Source: JAYZAP01 sp964645285 (GTDB taxonomy: Bacteria > Pseudomonadota > Alphaproteobacteria > JAAXGF01). From it: a DNA stretch of 40,542 nt. The stretch is taken from assembly GCA_964645285.1 (NCBI GenBank), contig CAZYDR010000020.1, positions 1 to 40,542 on the forward strand. Direction: 5' to 3'. A model generated the notes under the pieces. It did not search any database. It was not told the origin of the DNA and saw only the letters and a list, made by a program, of their open reading frames with translations. Positions 24,369 through 32,770 of this stretch are shown piece by piece. Every line of letters begins with the position of its first letter. Within the stretch, counting starts at the first letter, position 1. The position numbers and the translations under genes were made by a program.

Positions 24369-25753
24369 CGCAGCCCTTCGGCCCGAACCCAGTCTTCGGT
24401 CTCGTCGATTGCTTGGATCAACGCGTCGATCGCCTCATCGAGTTGTGCCCTGGTGATGACCAGCGGCGGGCTAAGGCCCATGGTGTCATTCGCCATGCCG
24501 CGGCTTATCAGGCCGTGAACCTGGCAGCGCTCCATGCAATGGGCGCCGACTTTGTGGCTCGGGTCGAAGTTCTCGTGGGTCGCCTTGTCGCGCACCAGTT
24601 CGACACCGACCATCATGCCGACGCCGCGCACCTCCCCGACCAGGGGATGGTCGACCAGTTCTCCCAGGCGGGCCAGCAAGTGCTCGCCCATGGCGGCGGC
24701 ATGGCCGACGATGTCCCGCTCTTCGTATATGTCCAGGGTTTCGTTGGCGACCGCCGCCGTCACGGGATGGCCGGAATAGGTGAAGCCACTGCCGAACATG
24801 CCGTGAGCGTTGCCGCCGCGTTTGAGCCCGTCGTAGATCTTCTGGTTCACGACCAACGCCGAGATCGGCAGGTAGGCCGAGGAAAGCTGCTTGGCCAGCA
24901 CCAACATGTCGGGCTCCAGGCCGAAGGTCTCGCAGGCGAACATGTTGCCGGTGCGCCCGAAGCCGCAGATCACCTCGTCGACGATGAACAGCACATCGTG
25001 ACGGCGCAACACGCCCTGAACCTTTTGCAGATAATCCTTCGGCGGCACGATCATGCCGCCCGAGGCGAGCACCGGCTCGGCAATAAAGGCGGCCACCGTC
25101 TCGGGGCCCTCGTCGAGGATCAGCGCTTCGAGCTGATCGGCAAGGCGGTTGCTGTAATCGTCCTCGGACTCACCGGGCTCGGCGCCGTGGAAGTAGTGCG
25201 GCGTTTCGACGTGGAGGAAACCGGGTAGCGGCATGCCGAAGCCTTTATGGACGTGGGGCAAACCGGTGAGGCTGCCGGCGGCCACGGTAACGCCGTGATA
25301 GCCCTTGCGCTGGGCGATGAGCTTGCGTTTCTCGGGTTTGCCGTGGGCATCGTTGTAGAACCAGGCGATCTTAACCGCTGAATCGTTGGCTTCGGAGCCA
25401 GAGCTGCCGAAGAACGCCTTGCTCATGGACTTCGGCGCCATGGCGACGAGGCGCTCGGCCAGGTCAATGGCAGGATTGTGCGAACGGTGGGCGAAGTTCT
25501 GGCAATAGGAGAGCCGACGCATTTGCTCGGCGGCAGCTTGCACCAGGCGCTCCTCACCCCAACCCAGACCGACGCAGCACAGCCCTGCCATGCCCTCGAT
25601 GTAGCGATTGCCGTCGGTGTCGTAGATGTGAACTCCCTCGGCCCGATCAACGATGAACGGGCCGATCTCCTCGTGGACGCTCGGGTTGGTGAAGGGGTGG
25701 ATGAGATTGGCGACGTCGCGCGCCTCGGGCGAATTGGGGGCTAGGTCATGCAT
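24365..25753 (-). CDS. Class III PLP-dependent aminotransferase
   Basis: A 462-residue fold-type I omega-aminotransferase that moves an amino group from an omega-amino acid, diamine or similar donor, usually to pyruvate. Seen: SSGSEANDSAVK (about 117-128), YHG at 152-154 stacking on PLP, VDEVICGFGRTG with Asp259, and the PLP-binding Lys288 in VLAKQLSSAY. The C-terminal RGVGMMVGVEL is family-typical. ATG 25753 was chosen because GAGGA lies 6-7 nt upstream; an in-frame ATG at 25765 is less well placed. Nearest neighbours are an amidohydrolase and polyamine-type enzymes, so a role in amine breakdown is plausible but unproven. Confidence 0.88.
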   Translation of the reverse strand: MHDLAPNSPEARDVANLIHPFTNPSVHEEIGPFIVDRAEGVHIYDTDGNRYIEGMAGLCCVGLGWGEERLVQAAAEQMRRLSYCQNFAHRSHNPAIDLAERLVAMAPKSMSKAFFGSSGSEANDSAVKIAWFYNDAHGKPEKRKLIAQRKGYHGVTVAAGSLTGLPHVHKGFGMPLPGFLHVETPHYFHGAEPGESEDDYSNRLADQLEALILDEGPETVAAFIAEPVLASGGMIVPPKDYLQKVQGVLRRHDVLFIVDEVICGFGRTGNMFACETFGLEPDMLVLAKQLSSAYLPISALVVNQKIYDGLKRGGNAHGMFGSGFTYSGHPVTAAVANETLDIYEERDIVGHAAAMGEHLLARLGELVDHPLVGEVRGVGMMVGVELVRDKATHENFDPSHKVGAHCMERCQVHGLISRGMANDTMGLSPPLVITRAQLDEAIDALIQAIDETEDWVRAEGLR

Positions 25754-25792
25754 GTCCGTCCTCATGGGGTTGCGCGGCGCGGCGGGCCGCCG

Positions 25793-25897
25793 TTACTTCT
25801 TCAGGTCACCATGAGTATGGAGCCAGTTGTCGGCGCGAAGTGCAAGCCGCACGTCGCGGCTTCTGGTCATGCTTCCGGTCGAAAAAGCCCGCAACAT
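25793..25897 (-). pseudogene. Possible C-terminal remnant of a DUF2817/M14-like protein
   Basis: In the 180-base gap between the aminotransferase and the amidohydrolase, one frame on the minus strand ends with DVRLALRADNWLHTHGDLKK and a stop at 25793. The LRADNWLH(x)HGD pattern resembles the end of DUF2817/M14-type peptidases. Upstream residues (from ATG 25897) are not family-like and there is no room for the rest of the gene, so this would be a remnant of about 20 codons. The match is short and recalled from memory; it may be chance. Confidence 0.25.
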
Positions 25898-25932
25898 CGC
25901 TGTCGGCAAGCGTGGCGTTCTTCATCGTCGAT

Positions 25933-27249
25933 TCAGTTCGCGGCGAAGGCAGCGTCGAGGTAACGACGCGATGCTTCCAGTTGCGATGCGATAGCCGGTA
26001 AATCCACATCCAATAACCGACCGTCACGCTTGAGCTGTCGGCCGGCGACGAACACGCTGTCCACATCGCCGGCGTTGGCTTGCAGCACGACAATCAGCTC
26101 GGGCGCGGCGCCGGACATCAAGCCGACGCGATCGGTGCGGACCAGGGCGATGTCGGCCTGCTTGCCCGGGGTCAGGCTGCCAATGCGGTCCTCAAGGCCG
26201 AGAGCGCGGGCGCCGCCCATGGTGGCGACTTCGAGTATCTTTGCCGTGGGGATAAGAACCTCGGTTGGTGCGATGCCATGGGCGTCGAGGGCGCGGGCCC
26301 GGGTGCCGCGTCCGGCCTTGAGGGCGATCTGCATCTGGCGGAACAGATCGCCGCTGACACTGCCCACGGAATCGGCACCGAGGGAAATATTGACGCCGTG
26401 TTCAAGGGCCGGCCAGGTGATGGGGTCGCCACCCTGGCCGATCTCGCTTTCCGGCGAGATGGCGATGGTGGTGCCGGCGGCGGCCAGCAGATCGAGCTCA
26501 TCGCCGTCGAAGCTCTGGCCGTGGGAGAACACCAGATCAGGGCCCAGCAGGCCGGCGTCGTGCAGCGCGTCGACCCAGCGAACACCCTGGCTCAGGGCCC
26601 CCATACCAGCGTGGCAGGTAATTGTCCGCACGCCGAGATCGCGGCCCAGACCAAGGTCGCGATGGGTTTCCTCGAACGGCAACAGCTCAAGGCTTCGCGC
26701 CGTGATGCCCATGGTCACCCGGCCGTCGTCATCGCTCAATCGTTCGCGGCGCAGACGCGTGGCGCTTTCGCGATTCCCGTCGTCGCCATCCAGGCCGTGG
26801 CAGAACACAGCCCGTATCCCCGACCTATCAAGAGCATGCACGGACTCGTCGGCCTGGCCGTTGGAGGTCATGCCGTCGGCGAAGTCGAGCACCGTGGTAA
26901 CCCCGCCGTCGAGGGCTTCGAGCGCGCCGGCGTAGGTGGCGATATAGGCGTCTTCGGGCCGGTACAGCGGTCGCCGGCCAAGGAAAATTTCTTTCCCGTA
27001 GGTCGACCAGGTGCCGTCGGAGACGAAGCCGCGCTGGATGGTCATCCAGAGGTGGCGGTGGCTGTCGACCAGGCCGGGAATGGCGATCATGCCGCTACCG
27101 TCGATGACCTCGGCGTCGTCGGCGGTAAGGTCGGGCGCCACCGCCGCGATGTAGTCGCCCTCGATCAGGATGTCGCCGCGCTCCATGGTGCCGATCACCG
27201 GATCAACGGTGATGACGCAGACGTCCTTGATGAGTTGTCGTTGGGTCAT
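25933..27249 (-). CDS. Amidohydrolase (cytosine deaminase/TrzN-AtzA-like)
   Basis: A 438-residue metal-dependent amidohydrolase. The composite N-terminal beta domain (about 1-55) leads to the HxH motif in GLVDSHRHLWMT; further ligands are His in TCHAG, His in FSHGQS and Asp in LGADSVG. The C-terminal GLEDRIGSLTPGKQADIALV closes the beta domain, typical of the cytosine deaminase, S-adenosylhomocysteine deaminase and atrazine chlorohydrolase group. It hydrolyses an amine, amide or halide on a ring, substrate unknown. ATG overlaps the enoyl-CoA hydratase stop by 4 bases (ATGA), so it is translated with that gene. Confidence 0.87.
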   Translation of the reverse strand: MTQRQLIKDVCVITVDPVIGTMERGDILIEGDYIAAVAPDLTADDAEVIDGSGMIAIPGLVDSHRHLWMTIQRGFVSDGTWSTYGKEIFLGRRPLYRPEDAYIATYAGALEALDGGVTTVLDFADGMTSNGQADESVHALDRSGIRAVFCHGLDGDDGNRESATRLRRERLSDDDGRVTMGITARSLELLPFEETHRDLGLGRDLGVRTITCHAGMGALSQGVRWVDALHDAGLLGPDLVFSHGQSFDGDELDLLAAAGTTIAISPESEIGQGGDPITWPALEHGVNISLGADSVGSVSGDLFRQMQIALKAGRGTRARALDAHGIAPTEVLIPTAKILEVATMGGARALGLEDRIGSLTPGKQADIALVRTDRVGLMSGAAPELIVVLQANAGDVDSVFVAGRQLKRDGRLLDVDLPAIASQLEASRRYLDAAFAAN

Positions 27250-28043
27250 TTGTCGGCCTTCTTGGCGAAAGTCTTTGCCATGTAGCGTTCGCGGGCTTCG
27301 ACGCCCGCCGGATCATTAAGCGCGCCAAGAAGCGAATCACCATCCGACGAAGCGGTCAGAGCCGGCGCCATGGCATTGACCACCGCGTTTACAGAATCCT
27401 TGGTGGCGACCACCGGGCCGGCGGGCATGGTGAGAATCTGTTTGGCGAGGGACCCGGCTTCCGATGCCACCTGATCCGCCGGCACAACACGGTTGAGCAT
27501 GCCTGCGGCCTTGGCTTCGGCGGGCGAAAAACGGCGGCAGGTAATGACCAGTTCCTTGGTCAGAGCCGGACCGATCTCGCGCACCAGGCGGGGAATACCG
27601 CCCCAGGCCAGGGGAATGCCGAGTTCGACTTCGGGAATGATGAAGACCGCGTCGTCGTCGGCGACCCGTATATCACAGGCGGTCATCAGCAGCAGACCGC
27701 CGCCGATGGCGTAGCCGTGGACCTGGGCGATGGTCACCGCGCGCATCTGTTCGATGGCGTTGATCGCGCGCAGGCCGCGCTGGCCGGTCTCGCGGCGGAC
27801 CTGCCAATCGTCGTCAGCGCCGGCGACCGACGGCGGGTCGAGCAGATCGGCGCCGGCGCTGAAGCAGCGGCCCTCACCGCGAACGATGACCACACGAACC
27901 TCCAGGTGGGCGTCGAACCAGCGCGCCGCCTCGACCAGATCGGCCAGCATGGTGGCGCCGATGGCATTAAGCCGGTCGGGCCGGTTGAGGGTCAGGTAGC
28001 CCAGCGCTCCCTCAGTCTCAATGGTAATGGTTTCGAATTCCAC
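27246..28043 (-). CDS. Enoyl-CoA hydratase/isomerase-family protein
   Basis: A crotonase-fold protein of about 265 residues. Oxyanion-hole segments are present: GRCFSAGADL and HGYAIGGGLL. The second catalytic Glu of hydratases is present in IPEVELG, but the first, in the GGGxE position, is Leu (GGGLLLM), so classical hydratase chemistry is doubtful and an isomerase or other crotonase reaction is possible. Start: GTG 28043 has GAGGAT 8 nt upstream and gives the usual family N-terminus; ATG 28064 and TTG 28076 are longer in-frame options without a clear site. It is upstream of the amidohydrolase in the same transcript and divergent from dddP. Confidence 0.82.
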   Translation of the reverse strand: MEFETITIETEGALGYLTLNRPDRLNAIGATMLADLVEAARWFDAHLEVRVVIVRGEGRCFSAGADLLDPPSVAGADDDWQVRRETGQRGLRAINAIEQMRAVTIAQVHGYAIGGGLLLMTACDIRVADDDAVFIIPEVELGIPLAWGGIPRLVREIGPALTKELVITCRRFSPAEAKAAGMLNRVVPADQVASEAGSLAKQILTMPAGPVVATKDSVNAVVNAMAPALTASSDGDSLLGALNDPAGVEARERYMAKTFAKKADK

Positions 28044-28138
28044 GGTGTTATCCTCTGCGATCATCGGGTCATCCAAGCACTATCATCGCATGGCGATATC
28101 ATGCCAAGGTCCAGTGGGTTCGCCGAGGGAGTAAATAG

Positions 28139-29389
28139 ATGCCGATCAATGCCGCCGATGCGGTCTACGAACGCAATGCGCCGCGCCAGCATGGCGCCAT
28201 GGAATACAGCGAATCACCGGTCAATCTCGACGAGGTGCGGCTTTACCGTCTTGGCCGGGTCCGTGAGGAACTGATCAAGCGCGACTACGGCGGAGCGCTG
28301 TTCTTCGATCAGATCAACACCCGCTATGCCACCGACGCCACCAACATGCAGGTGTGGTCGTCCCATTACGAGACCCGCTGCGTCTTCGTTCCGGCGGTGG
28401 GCCCGGTAACGGTGTTCGACTATGCCAACCCCCCCTATCTCGCCGAAGATCTGCCGACGGTTGATGAATATCGTGTGATGCCGTCGTTCTATTATTTCAC
28501 CGCCGGTTCCAATGCCGAAGACCGGGCCCGCAAGTTTGGCGATCAGATCGCCGATCTCATGGCCAAGAGCAGCGGCGGCAACAAGCGTATTGCCATCGAC
28601 CGCCTGTCACACATGGGTGCCGACGCCATCCGCTCCCACGGCCTCGAGGTGTTCGACGGTCTGGCGGTGGCTGAGCATGCTCGCGAGGTCAAGTCGGCCG
28701 GCGAACTGGTGCTCATGCAGAAGGCCATCGAGGTTTGCGAGGCCGGCATGGCCGCCATGCACAAGGCCATGGAGCCGGGAATGACCGAGAATGCTCTGTG
28801 GGCCAAGCTTCATGAAACCAACATTGCGCTTGGCGGCGAGTGGATCGAAACCCGGCTGCTGTCGTCCGGGCCACGCACCAACCCGTGGTTCTGCGAATGC
28901 TCCATGCGGAAAATCGAGGCGGGCGACATGGTCAGCTTTGATACGGACCTTATCGGCTCCTACGGGTATTGCGCCGACATTTCGCGGTCGTGGATATGCG
29001 GCGCCAAGCCGACCGACGAGCAGCGCCGGCTCTACGCTATAGCGTTTGAGCAGATCGAGCACAACAAGTCGGTGCTCAAGGCGGGCAAGACTCTTCGCGA
29101 GGTTTCGGAACAATCCTGGCAAATCCCCGACGAATTTCTCTCGAACCGCTATCCCAGCCTGATGCACGGGATTGGCCTGGCCGACGAGTATCCTTCGATC
29201 AAGCACTGGTCGGATTTTGAAGCCAAGGGCTACGATGCAGTGCCCGAGGCCGGCACGACGATTTGCGTCGAATCCCTCATTGCCGTCGAGGGCGGCAAGG
29301 AAGGGGTCAAGCTCGAGGAACAGGTGCTGATTACAGAGGACGGCATCGAGCAGCTTTCCAGCTATCCCCTGGAAGAGGACTGGCTGTAG
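28139..29389 (+). CDS. dddP: DMSP lyase DddP (M24 family, iron-dependent)
   Basis: A 416-residue M24 protein matching DddP, which cleaves dimethylsulfoniopropionate to dimethyl sulfide and acrylate. N-terminal RDYGGALFFDQINTRYATDA, then TNMQ, and the catalytic-domain GGEWIETRLLSSGPRTNPWF follow the remembered Roseovarius DddP. Metal ligands are Asp268, Asp280, His343, Glu378 and Glu393, with the proposed catalytic Asp349 in HGIGLADEYP. The spacings 268-280, 343-378 and 378-393 equal those of the characterised enzyme (295-307, 371-406, 406-421). Length is slightly below the usual 440 or so. GAGGGAG precedes the ATG. It leads a tight operon with a GGCT-like gene and an MFS transporter. Confidence 0.85.
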   Translation: MPINAADAVYERNAPRQHGAMEYSESPVNLDEVRLYRLGRVREELIKRDYGGALFFDQINTRYATDATNMQVWSSHYETRCVFVPAVGPVTVFDYANPPYLAEDLPTVDEYRVMPSFYYFTAGSNAEDRARKFGDQIADLMAKSSGGNKRIAIDRLSHMGADAIRSHGLEVFDGLAVAEHAREVKSAGELVLMQKAIEVCEAGMAAMHKAMEPGMTENALWAKLHETNIALGGEWIETRLLSSGPRTNPWFCECSMRKIEAGDMVSFDTDLIGSYGYCADISRSWICGAKPTDEQRRLYAIAFEQIEHNKSVLKAGKTLREVSEQSWQIPDEFLSNRYPSLMHGIGLADEYPSIKHWSDFEAKGYDAVPEAGTTICVESLIAVEGGKEGVKLEEQVLITEDGIEQLSSYPLEEDWL

Positions 29390-29396
29390 GGCAGCC

Positions 29397-29822
29397 ATGC
29401 ATCGGGTCTTTGTTTATGACACTCTCAAGCGAGGGTTCCCCAATCATGATGCCGCCATGACGGCGTTTCGCTGCCTCGGCCGTTTCAGGACGGTCGAGGC
29501 CTATCCGCTGGTCGTCGGCGGCAAGTGGTTTTCGGTGTACCTGATCGATGAGCTAGGCAAGGGAAAGCCGGTGTTCGGCGAAATCTTCGAGGTTGACGAC
29601 GAAGGGCTCGGGACGCTGGATCGTGTGGAGGGCACCCATTTGCCCAACGGTTACCATCGCATCACCATTGCCCTGGCAAGCAATGATGGCGGTTCGACAT
29701 TCGAAGCCTATACCTACGCCAAGCGCCGCGACAACATCGAAGGCATCCATTCCGAACCGCTTGATGAATACACCCTAGACCGGCGACACGTCGTGCCCGC
29801 AGACCGAACGTCGGCGTTTTGA
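29397..29822 (+). CDS. Gamma-glutamylcyclotransferase-like (AIG2/GGACT) protein
   Basis: A 141-residue protein of the AIG2/GGCT fold, whose enzymes release 5-oxoproline from gamma-glutamyl-amines or peptides. The N-terminal motif reads VFVYDTLKRGFPNH; the family norm is YGTLKRG, so Gly is replaced by Asp. The acid-base Glu appears in LDRVEGTHLP and the C-terminal strand in EAYTYAKRR. The ATG lies 8 bases after dddP with an AGGG site in the intergenic gap, and its stop overlaps the MFS start. A role tied to DMSP or glutathione is only suggested by position. Confidence 0.82.
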   Translation: MHRVFVYDTLKRGFPNHDAAMTAFRCLGRFRTVEAYPLVVGGKWFSVYLIDELGKGKPVFGEIFEVDDEGLGTLDRVEGTHLPNGYHRITIALASNDGGSTFEAYTYAKRRDNIEGIHSEPLDEYTLDRRHVVPADRTSAF

Positions 29823-31018
29823 GCGATCCCCAGAACGCCGTCCAGCGATTGAGCGGCCGCGCGGTGGTGCTGTTAGCGGCGGGCTTCATGGTGTTGTTTG
29901 TTGGCGGCGGCTCGCGTTTCGCCATCGGCCTGACTCTCAAGCCCATGGCCGAGGATCTGGACTGGAGCCGCGGCACCCTGGGCCTTGCGGTGGCCTTGTT
30001 CTTGGTGGTCAACGCCATCTGTTTGTTCATCTCCGGGCGCCTCGCGGACCGGATCAGCCCGCACTACATCCTTGGCGGCGGACTGGCGGTTAGCGCTCTC
30101 GGAATCGGTTTTATGAGCCAAGTGGTCGAGCCGTGGCAGGCGCTGGTGCTGTACGGCGTGATCTTCGCCATCGGCAACGGTATCGCCTCGATCACCCCCA
30201 TCGGCGTCATGATCAGCCGATGGTTTCCCGGCCGCACGGGCCTGGCTTACGCGGCGGCGATCTCCGGCGTCGGCATTGGCCAACTGGTGATGATCGCGGC
30301 GCTCGCCGTGGTCCTCATGGAGACCGGCTGGCGCTCGGTCTACATCTGGATCGGAGTGGTCAATCTGGTTATGACGCCGCTTATATTCGTGGCCATGGCG
30401 GGTGGTGACGACCGCCCGGGCGCGACGTTGACGGCTGATGACAGCAAGGATATGTCGGTCGGAGATGCGTTGCGTACCCGACGTTTCTGGGTGCTTGCAA
30501 CGATTTACGCAGCCTGCGGCTTTCAGGATTTTTTCGTCGCCACCCATGTGGTCGCCTTCGCCCAGGATCGCGGCGTCGATGCGTTGCTGGCGGGCAATCT
30601 GCTGGCCTTCATGGGGGTGACCGGTCTCGCCGGAGTCATCGTCGCCGGGGCCTGGAGCGACCGCTCGGGTCCGGTGCGCGCGACCATTGCCTGTTTCGTG
30701 CTGCGGATTGCCGTCTTCGGGCTGATCCTGTTCGACCAGCGAGTTGGCTCGGTGGCGGTCTTTGCTCTGATATACGGCATAACATTCTGGGCTACCGCGC
30801 CCCTGGCTGTCATCTTTGCCCGCGACGCCTTTGGCCTCAAACATATCGGCGCGCTCAGCGGTTTGATCACTATGATCCACCACATGGCCGGGGGCGTCGG
30901 GGCCTATGTCGGCGCCGCCCTGTTCGATGCCCAGGGCAGCTACGACGTGGCGTTTGCCGTCATGTTCGTACTGTCGGTAGTGTCCGTCGGCGTAAGTTTG
31001 CGGCTTCGACCTAGCTAG
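29819..31018 (+). CDS. MFS transporter (monocarboxylate/OFA-like)
   Basis: A 399-residue MFS protein with 12 predicted helices. Features include GSRFAIGLTLKPMAEDLDWS after helix 1, SGRLADRISPHYILGGG (motif A), RWFPGRTGLAYAAAISGVG (typical of monocarboxylate and oxalate/formate-type porters) and a central loop of about 30 residues. Translation most likely begins at TTG 29819, overlapping the preceding stop (TTGA), so it depends on the GGCT-like gene. In operon with dddP, it may import DMSP or export acrylate or another small acid; this is inference. Its stop overlaps the convergent ROK gene by 8 bases. Confidence 0.82.
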   Translation: MSDPQNAVQRLSGRAVVLLAAGFMVLFVGGGSRFAIGLTLKPMAEDLDWSRGTLGLAVALFLVVNAICLFISGRLADRISPHYILGGGLAVSALGIGFMSQVVEPWQALVLYGVIFAIGNGIASITPIGVMISRWFPGRTGLAYAAAISGVGIGQLVMIAALAVVLMETGWRSVYIWIGVVNLVMTPLIFVAMAGGDDRPGATLTADDSKDMSVGDALRTRRFWVLATIYAACGFQDFFVATHVVAFAQDRGVDALLAGNLLAFMGVTGLAGVIVAGAWSDRSGPVRATIACFVLRIAVFGLILFDQRVGSVAVFALIYGITFWATAPLAVIFARDAFGLKHIGALSGLITMIHHMAGGVGAYVGAALFDAQGSYDVAFAVMFVLSVVSVGVSLRLRPS

Positions 31019-31901
31019 ACGGCCACAGCCAGGCGGCGCCGCGTACGCCGCTGTCGTCTCCGTGTTTCGCCTGCACCAGACGGGTATCGACCCGGTCGGA
31101 GAACACCCAGTCACGCCAGAGCGCGGGAACGGTATCATAGAGCGCCGCCAGGTTGGACATGCCGCCGCCTAGCACGATGACGTCCGGGTCAAGGATATTG
31201 ATCATCGATGCCAGCGCCCGCGCCAGGCGATCCTGGTAACGGCCCATGGCGGATACGGCGTCCGCTTCACCGGCGGCGGCACGGCTCCCGATTTCGCTGG
31301 GAGCGGCTTGTTCCGTGGCGTAATCACGGGCGAAGCCGGGGCCGGACAGGAAGGTCTCGATACATCCGCGCAGGCCGCAATAGCAGGCTGGGCCGGGGCG
31401 TTCTTCGTCGCGTGGCCAGGGCAGGGGGTTATGTCCCCACTCGCCGGCGATGGCGTTGACGCCGACCAGCACCTTGCCATCGACGACCACACCGCCGCCG
31501 ACGCCGGTGCCGAGAATAACGCCGAATACGACTGTCGCGCCCATCGCCGCTCCGTCGCTAGCTTCCGACAAGGCAAAGCAGTTGGCGTCGTTGGCCAGGC
31601 GTACGGGGCGATCCAGCGCGACCGCCAGGTCAGCGGCCAGGGGTTGGCCGATCAAGCAGACGGAATTAGCGTTTTTTATCAGGCCATTAGCCAGAGAGTC
31701 GGCGCCCGGAATACCGACACCGACCGTGCCGGTCTGCCCGGTATCTCTTTTCAGCGCTGCGACCACCTGGGCGATGGCGCGCACGGTTCCGTCGTAGTCG
31801 TCCCGGGGCGTCGGAATACGGCGACGAGCTAGTTCGGCGCCATCGTTTCCAAGCGCCACGGCGGCAATTTTTGTGCCTCCCAGATCAACACCGATACGCA
31901 T
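31011..31901 (-). CDS. ROK-family sugar kinase
   Basis: A 296-residue ROK protein without an N-terminal DNA-binding domain, hence a kinase (fructokinase, glucokinase or N-acetylhexosamine kinase). Phosphate loop IGVDLGGTKIAAV at the start, catalytic ANDANCFALSE, GTGVGGGVV, and the structural zinc motif CYCGLRGCIETFLSG with three cysteines. The ATG at 31901 was chosen because the phosphate loop begins right after it and AGGG lies upstream; a longer frame overlaps the HAD gene. It starts 3 bases after the HAD stop and forms a two-gene operon with it. Substrate cannot be read. Confidence 0.88.
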   Translation of the reverse strand: MRIGVDLGGTKIAAVALGNDGAELARRRIPTPRDDYDGTVRAIAQVVAALKRDTGQTGTVGVGIPGADSLANGLIKNANSVCLIGQPLAADLAVALDRPVRLANDANCFALSEASDGAAMGATVVFGVILGTGVGGGVVVDGKVLVGVNAIAGEWGHNPLPWPRDEERPGPACYCGLRGCIETFLSGPGFARDYATEQAAPSEIGSRAAAGEADAVSAMGRYQDRLARALASMINILDPDVIVLGGGMSNLAALYDTVPALWRDWVFSDRVDTRLVQAKHGDDSGVRGAAWLWPSS

Positions 31902-31903
31902 GA

Positions 31904-32575
31904 TCAGGCACCCTTGGCGACCAGGTCGTCTTCGATGAAGCCGCGAGCCTCGCGCCAGCTGCCGGCGCGCTGATGGCAATCGGCCGCGGTCTCGATGAGG
32001 GGCGCCAGCCCCGGGTTGGCCACGAAGTGAATGCGAAACACATGGCCGGCGTCGGCGGCCACGCTGGTGTGGTGGGATGGAGCATCGTCAAGAAAATAGA
32101 CGGGCCCGGATACCCGTTCGCTCAAGGCCCGCACCGCCGGTCCCTTGGGTCCGCCATTAGTGACCAGGGGAACGTCGAGGCCCAAGCCTTCAAGCCACTG
32201 GCGGCGGCGCTCACGGTGTTCGGTGGGCTGGTTCGATAGCACCACAACAGTGGCGCGGGCGGCCAACGCCTGTAGAGTTTCGACGGCATCGGGCACGGTT
32301 GCCATGGTGTCGATGCAGGCCACGTAAAATCCGCCTATCAGTTCGCGGACTTCATCACGGTCGGCGGCTTCATCATCGGATTTACGCCGAATGTTCTCGT
32401 TCAACCGATATGACGCCCAATTGAAGTAGAACCCCTGGGTTTGCATGTAGGCCTCGAATCCGCCCATGAAATCAGCGATGACTTCATCGGCGTCGCTTAT
32501 GATAAGCGGCCGTTCGGGATCAAGGGTAATGGCGGCGATTTGCCGGGCGGCTTCTTCGCTGGGATCATCCGTCAT
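31904..32575 (-). CDS. HAD-superfamily hydrolase
   Basis: A 223-residue HAD-fold phosphatase-like protein. Motif I is IISDADEV with Asp-x-Asp; motif II VVVLSNQP; motif III the Lys in GGPKG and the acidic pair in YFLDDAPSHH. The cap insertion between motifs I and II is helical (about 40-100). In operon with the ROK kinase it may dephosphorylate a sugar phosphate, but this is inferred from adjacency. It is transcribed away from divK across a 195-base divergent region. Confidence 0.83.
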   Translation of the reverse strand: MTDDPSEEAARQIAAITLDPERPLIISDADEVIADFMGGFEAYMQTQGFYFNWASYRLNENIRRKSDDEAADRDEVRELIGGFYVACIDTMATVPDAVETLQALAARATVVVLSNQPTEHRERRRQWLEGLGLDVPLVTNGGPKGPAVRALSERVSGPVYFLDDAPSHHTSVAADAGHVFRIHFVANPGLAPLIETAADCHQRAGSWREARGFIEDDLVAKGA

Positions 32576-32645
32576 GGGCGGCGACCACTGAAAACGGCAA
32601 AAAACTAAGGTCCATCGGCGAAAAACAATCCTTTCTGAGACCGCG

Positions 32646-32690
32646 CGTAACGTCGCGGGTTACGATTAATTAACCCGTCCTAATCTAAGA
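32646..32690 (+). promoter_or_regulatory. Nested dyads and CtrA-like half-sites upstream of divK
   Basis: Three overlapping symmetric elements lie about 80-125 bases before divK: CGTAAC-N7-GTTACG (32646-32664), GGGTTA-N8-TAACCC (32657-32676) and the palindrome TTAATTAA (32666-32673). TTAA-N7-TAAT (32670-32684) approaches the CtrA consensus TTAA-N7-TTAA. In Caulobacter relatives cell-cycle genes are often under CtrA. Binding here is an inference. Confidence 0.4.
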
Positions 32691-32770
32691 CATGGGGTGG
32701 CCGTGAGTTCAAGCTTCCGATGGGGAACGCCGAGAACCGCAGTAGGTCCGTTTATGCAGGGACAAAATAG

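Noticed and set aside
26080..27285. A 401-codon plus-strand frame opposite the amidohydrolase
   Set aside because: The minus-strand gene has HxH and other ligand motifs; the antisense translation shows none and no ribosome site.
29873..31138. A 421-codon minus-strand frame opposite the MFS transporter
   Set aside because: Its translation is His/Asp/Gly/Arg-rich without hydrophobic core or motifs, the typical shadow of a membrane-protein gene.
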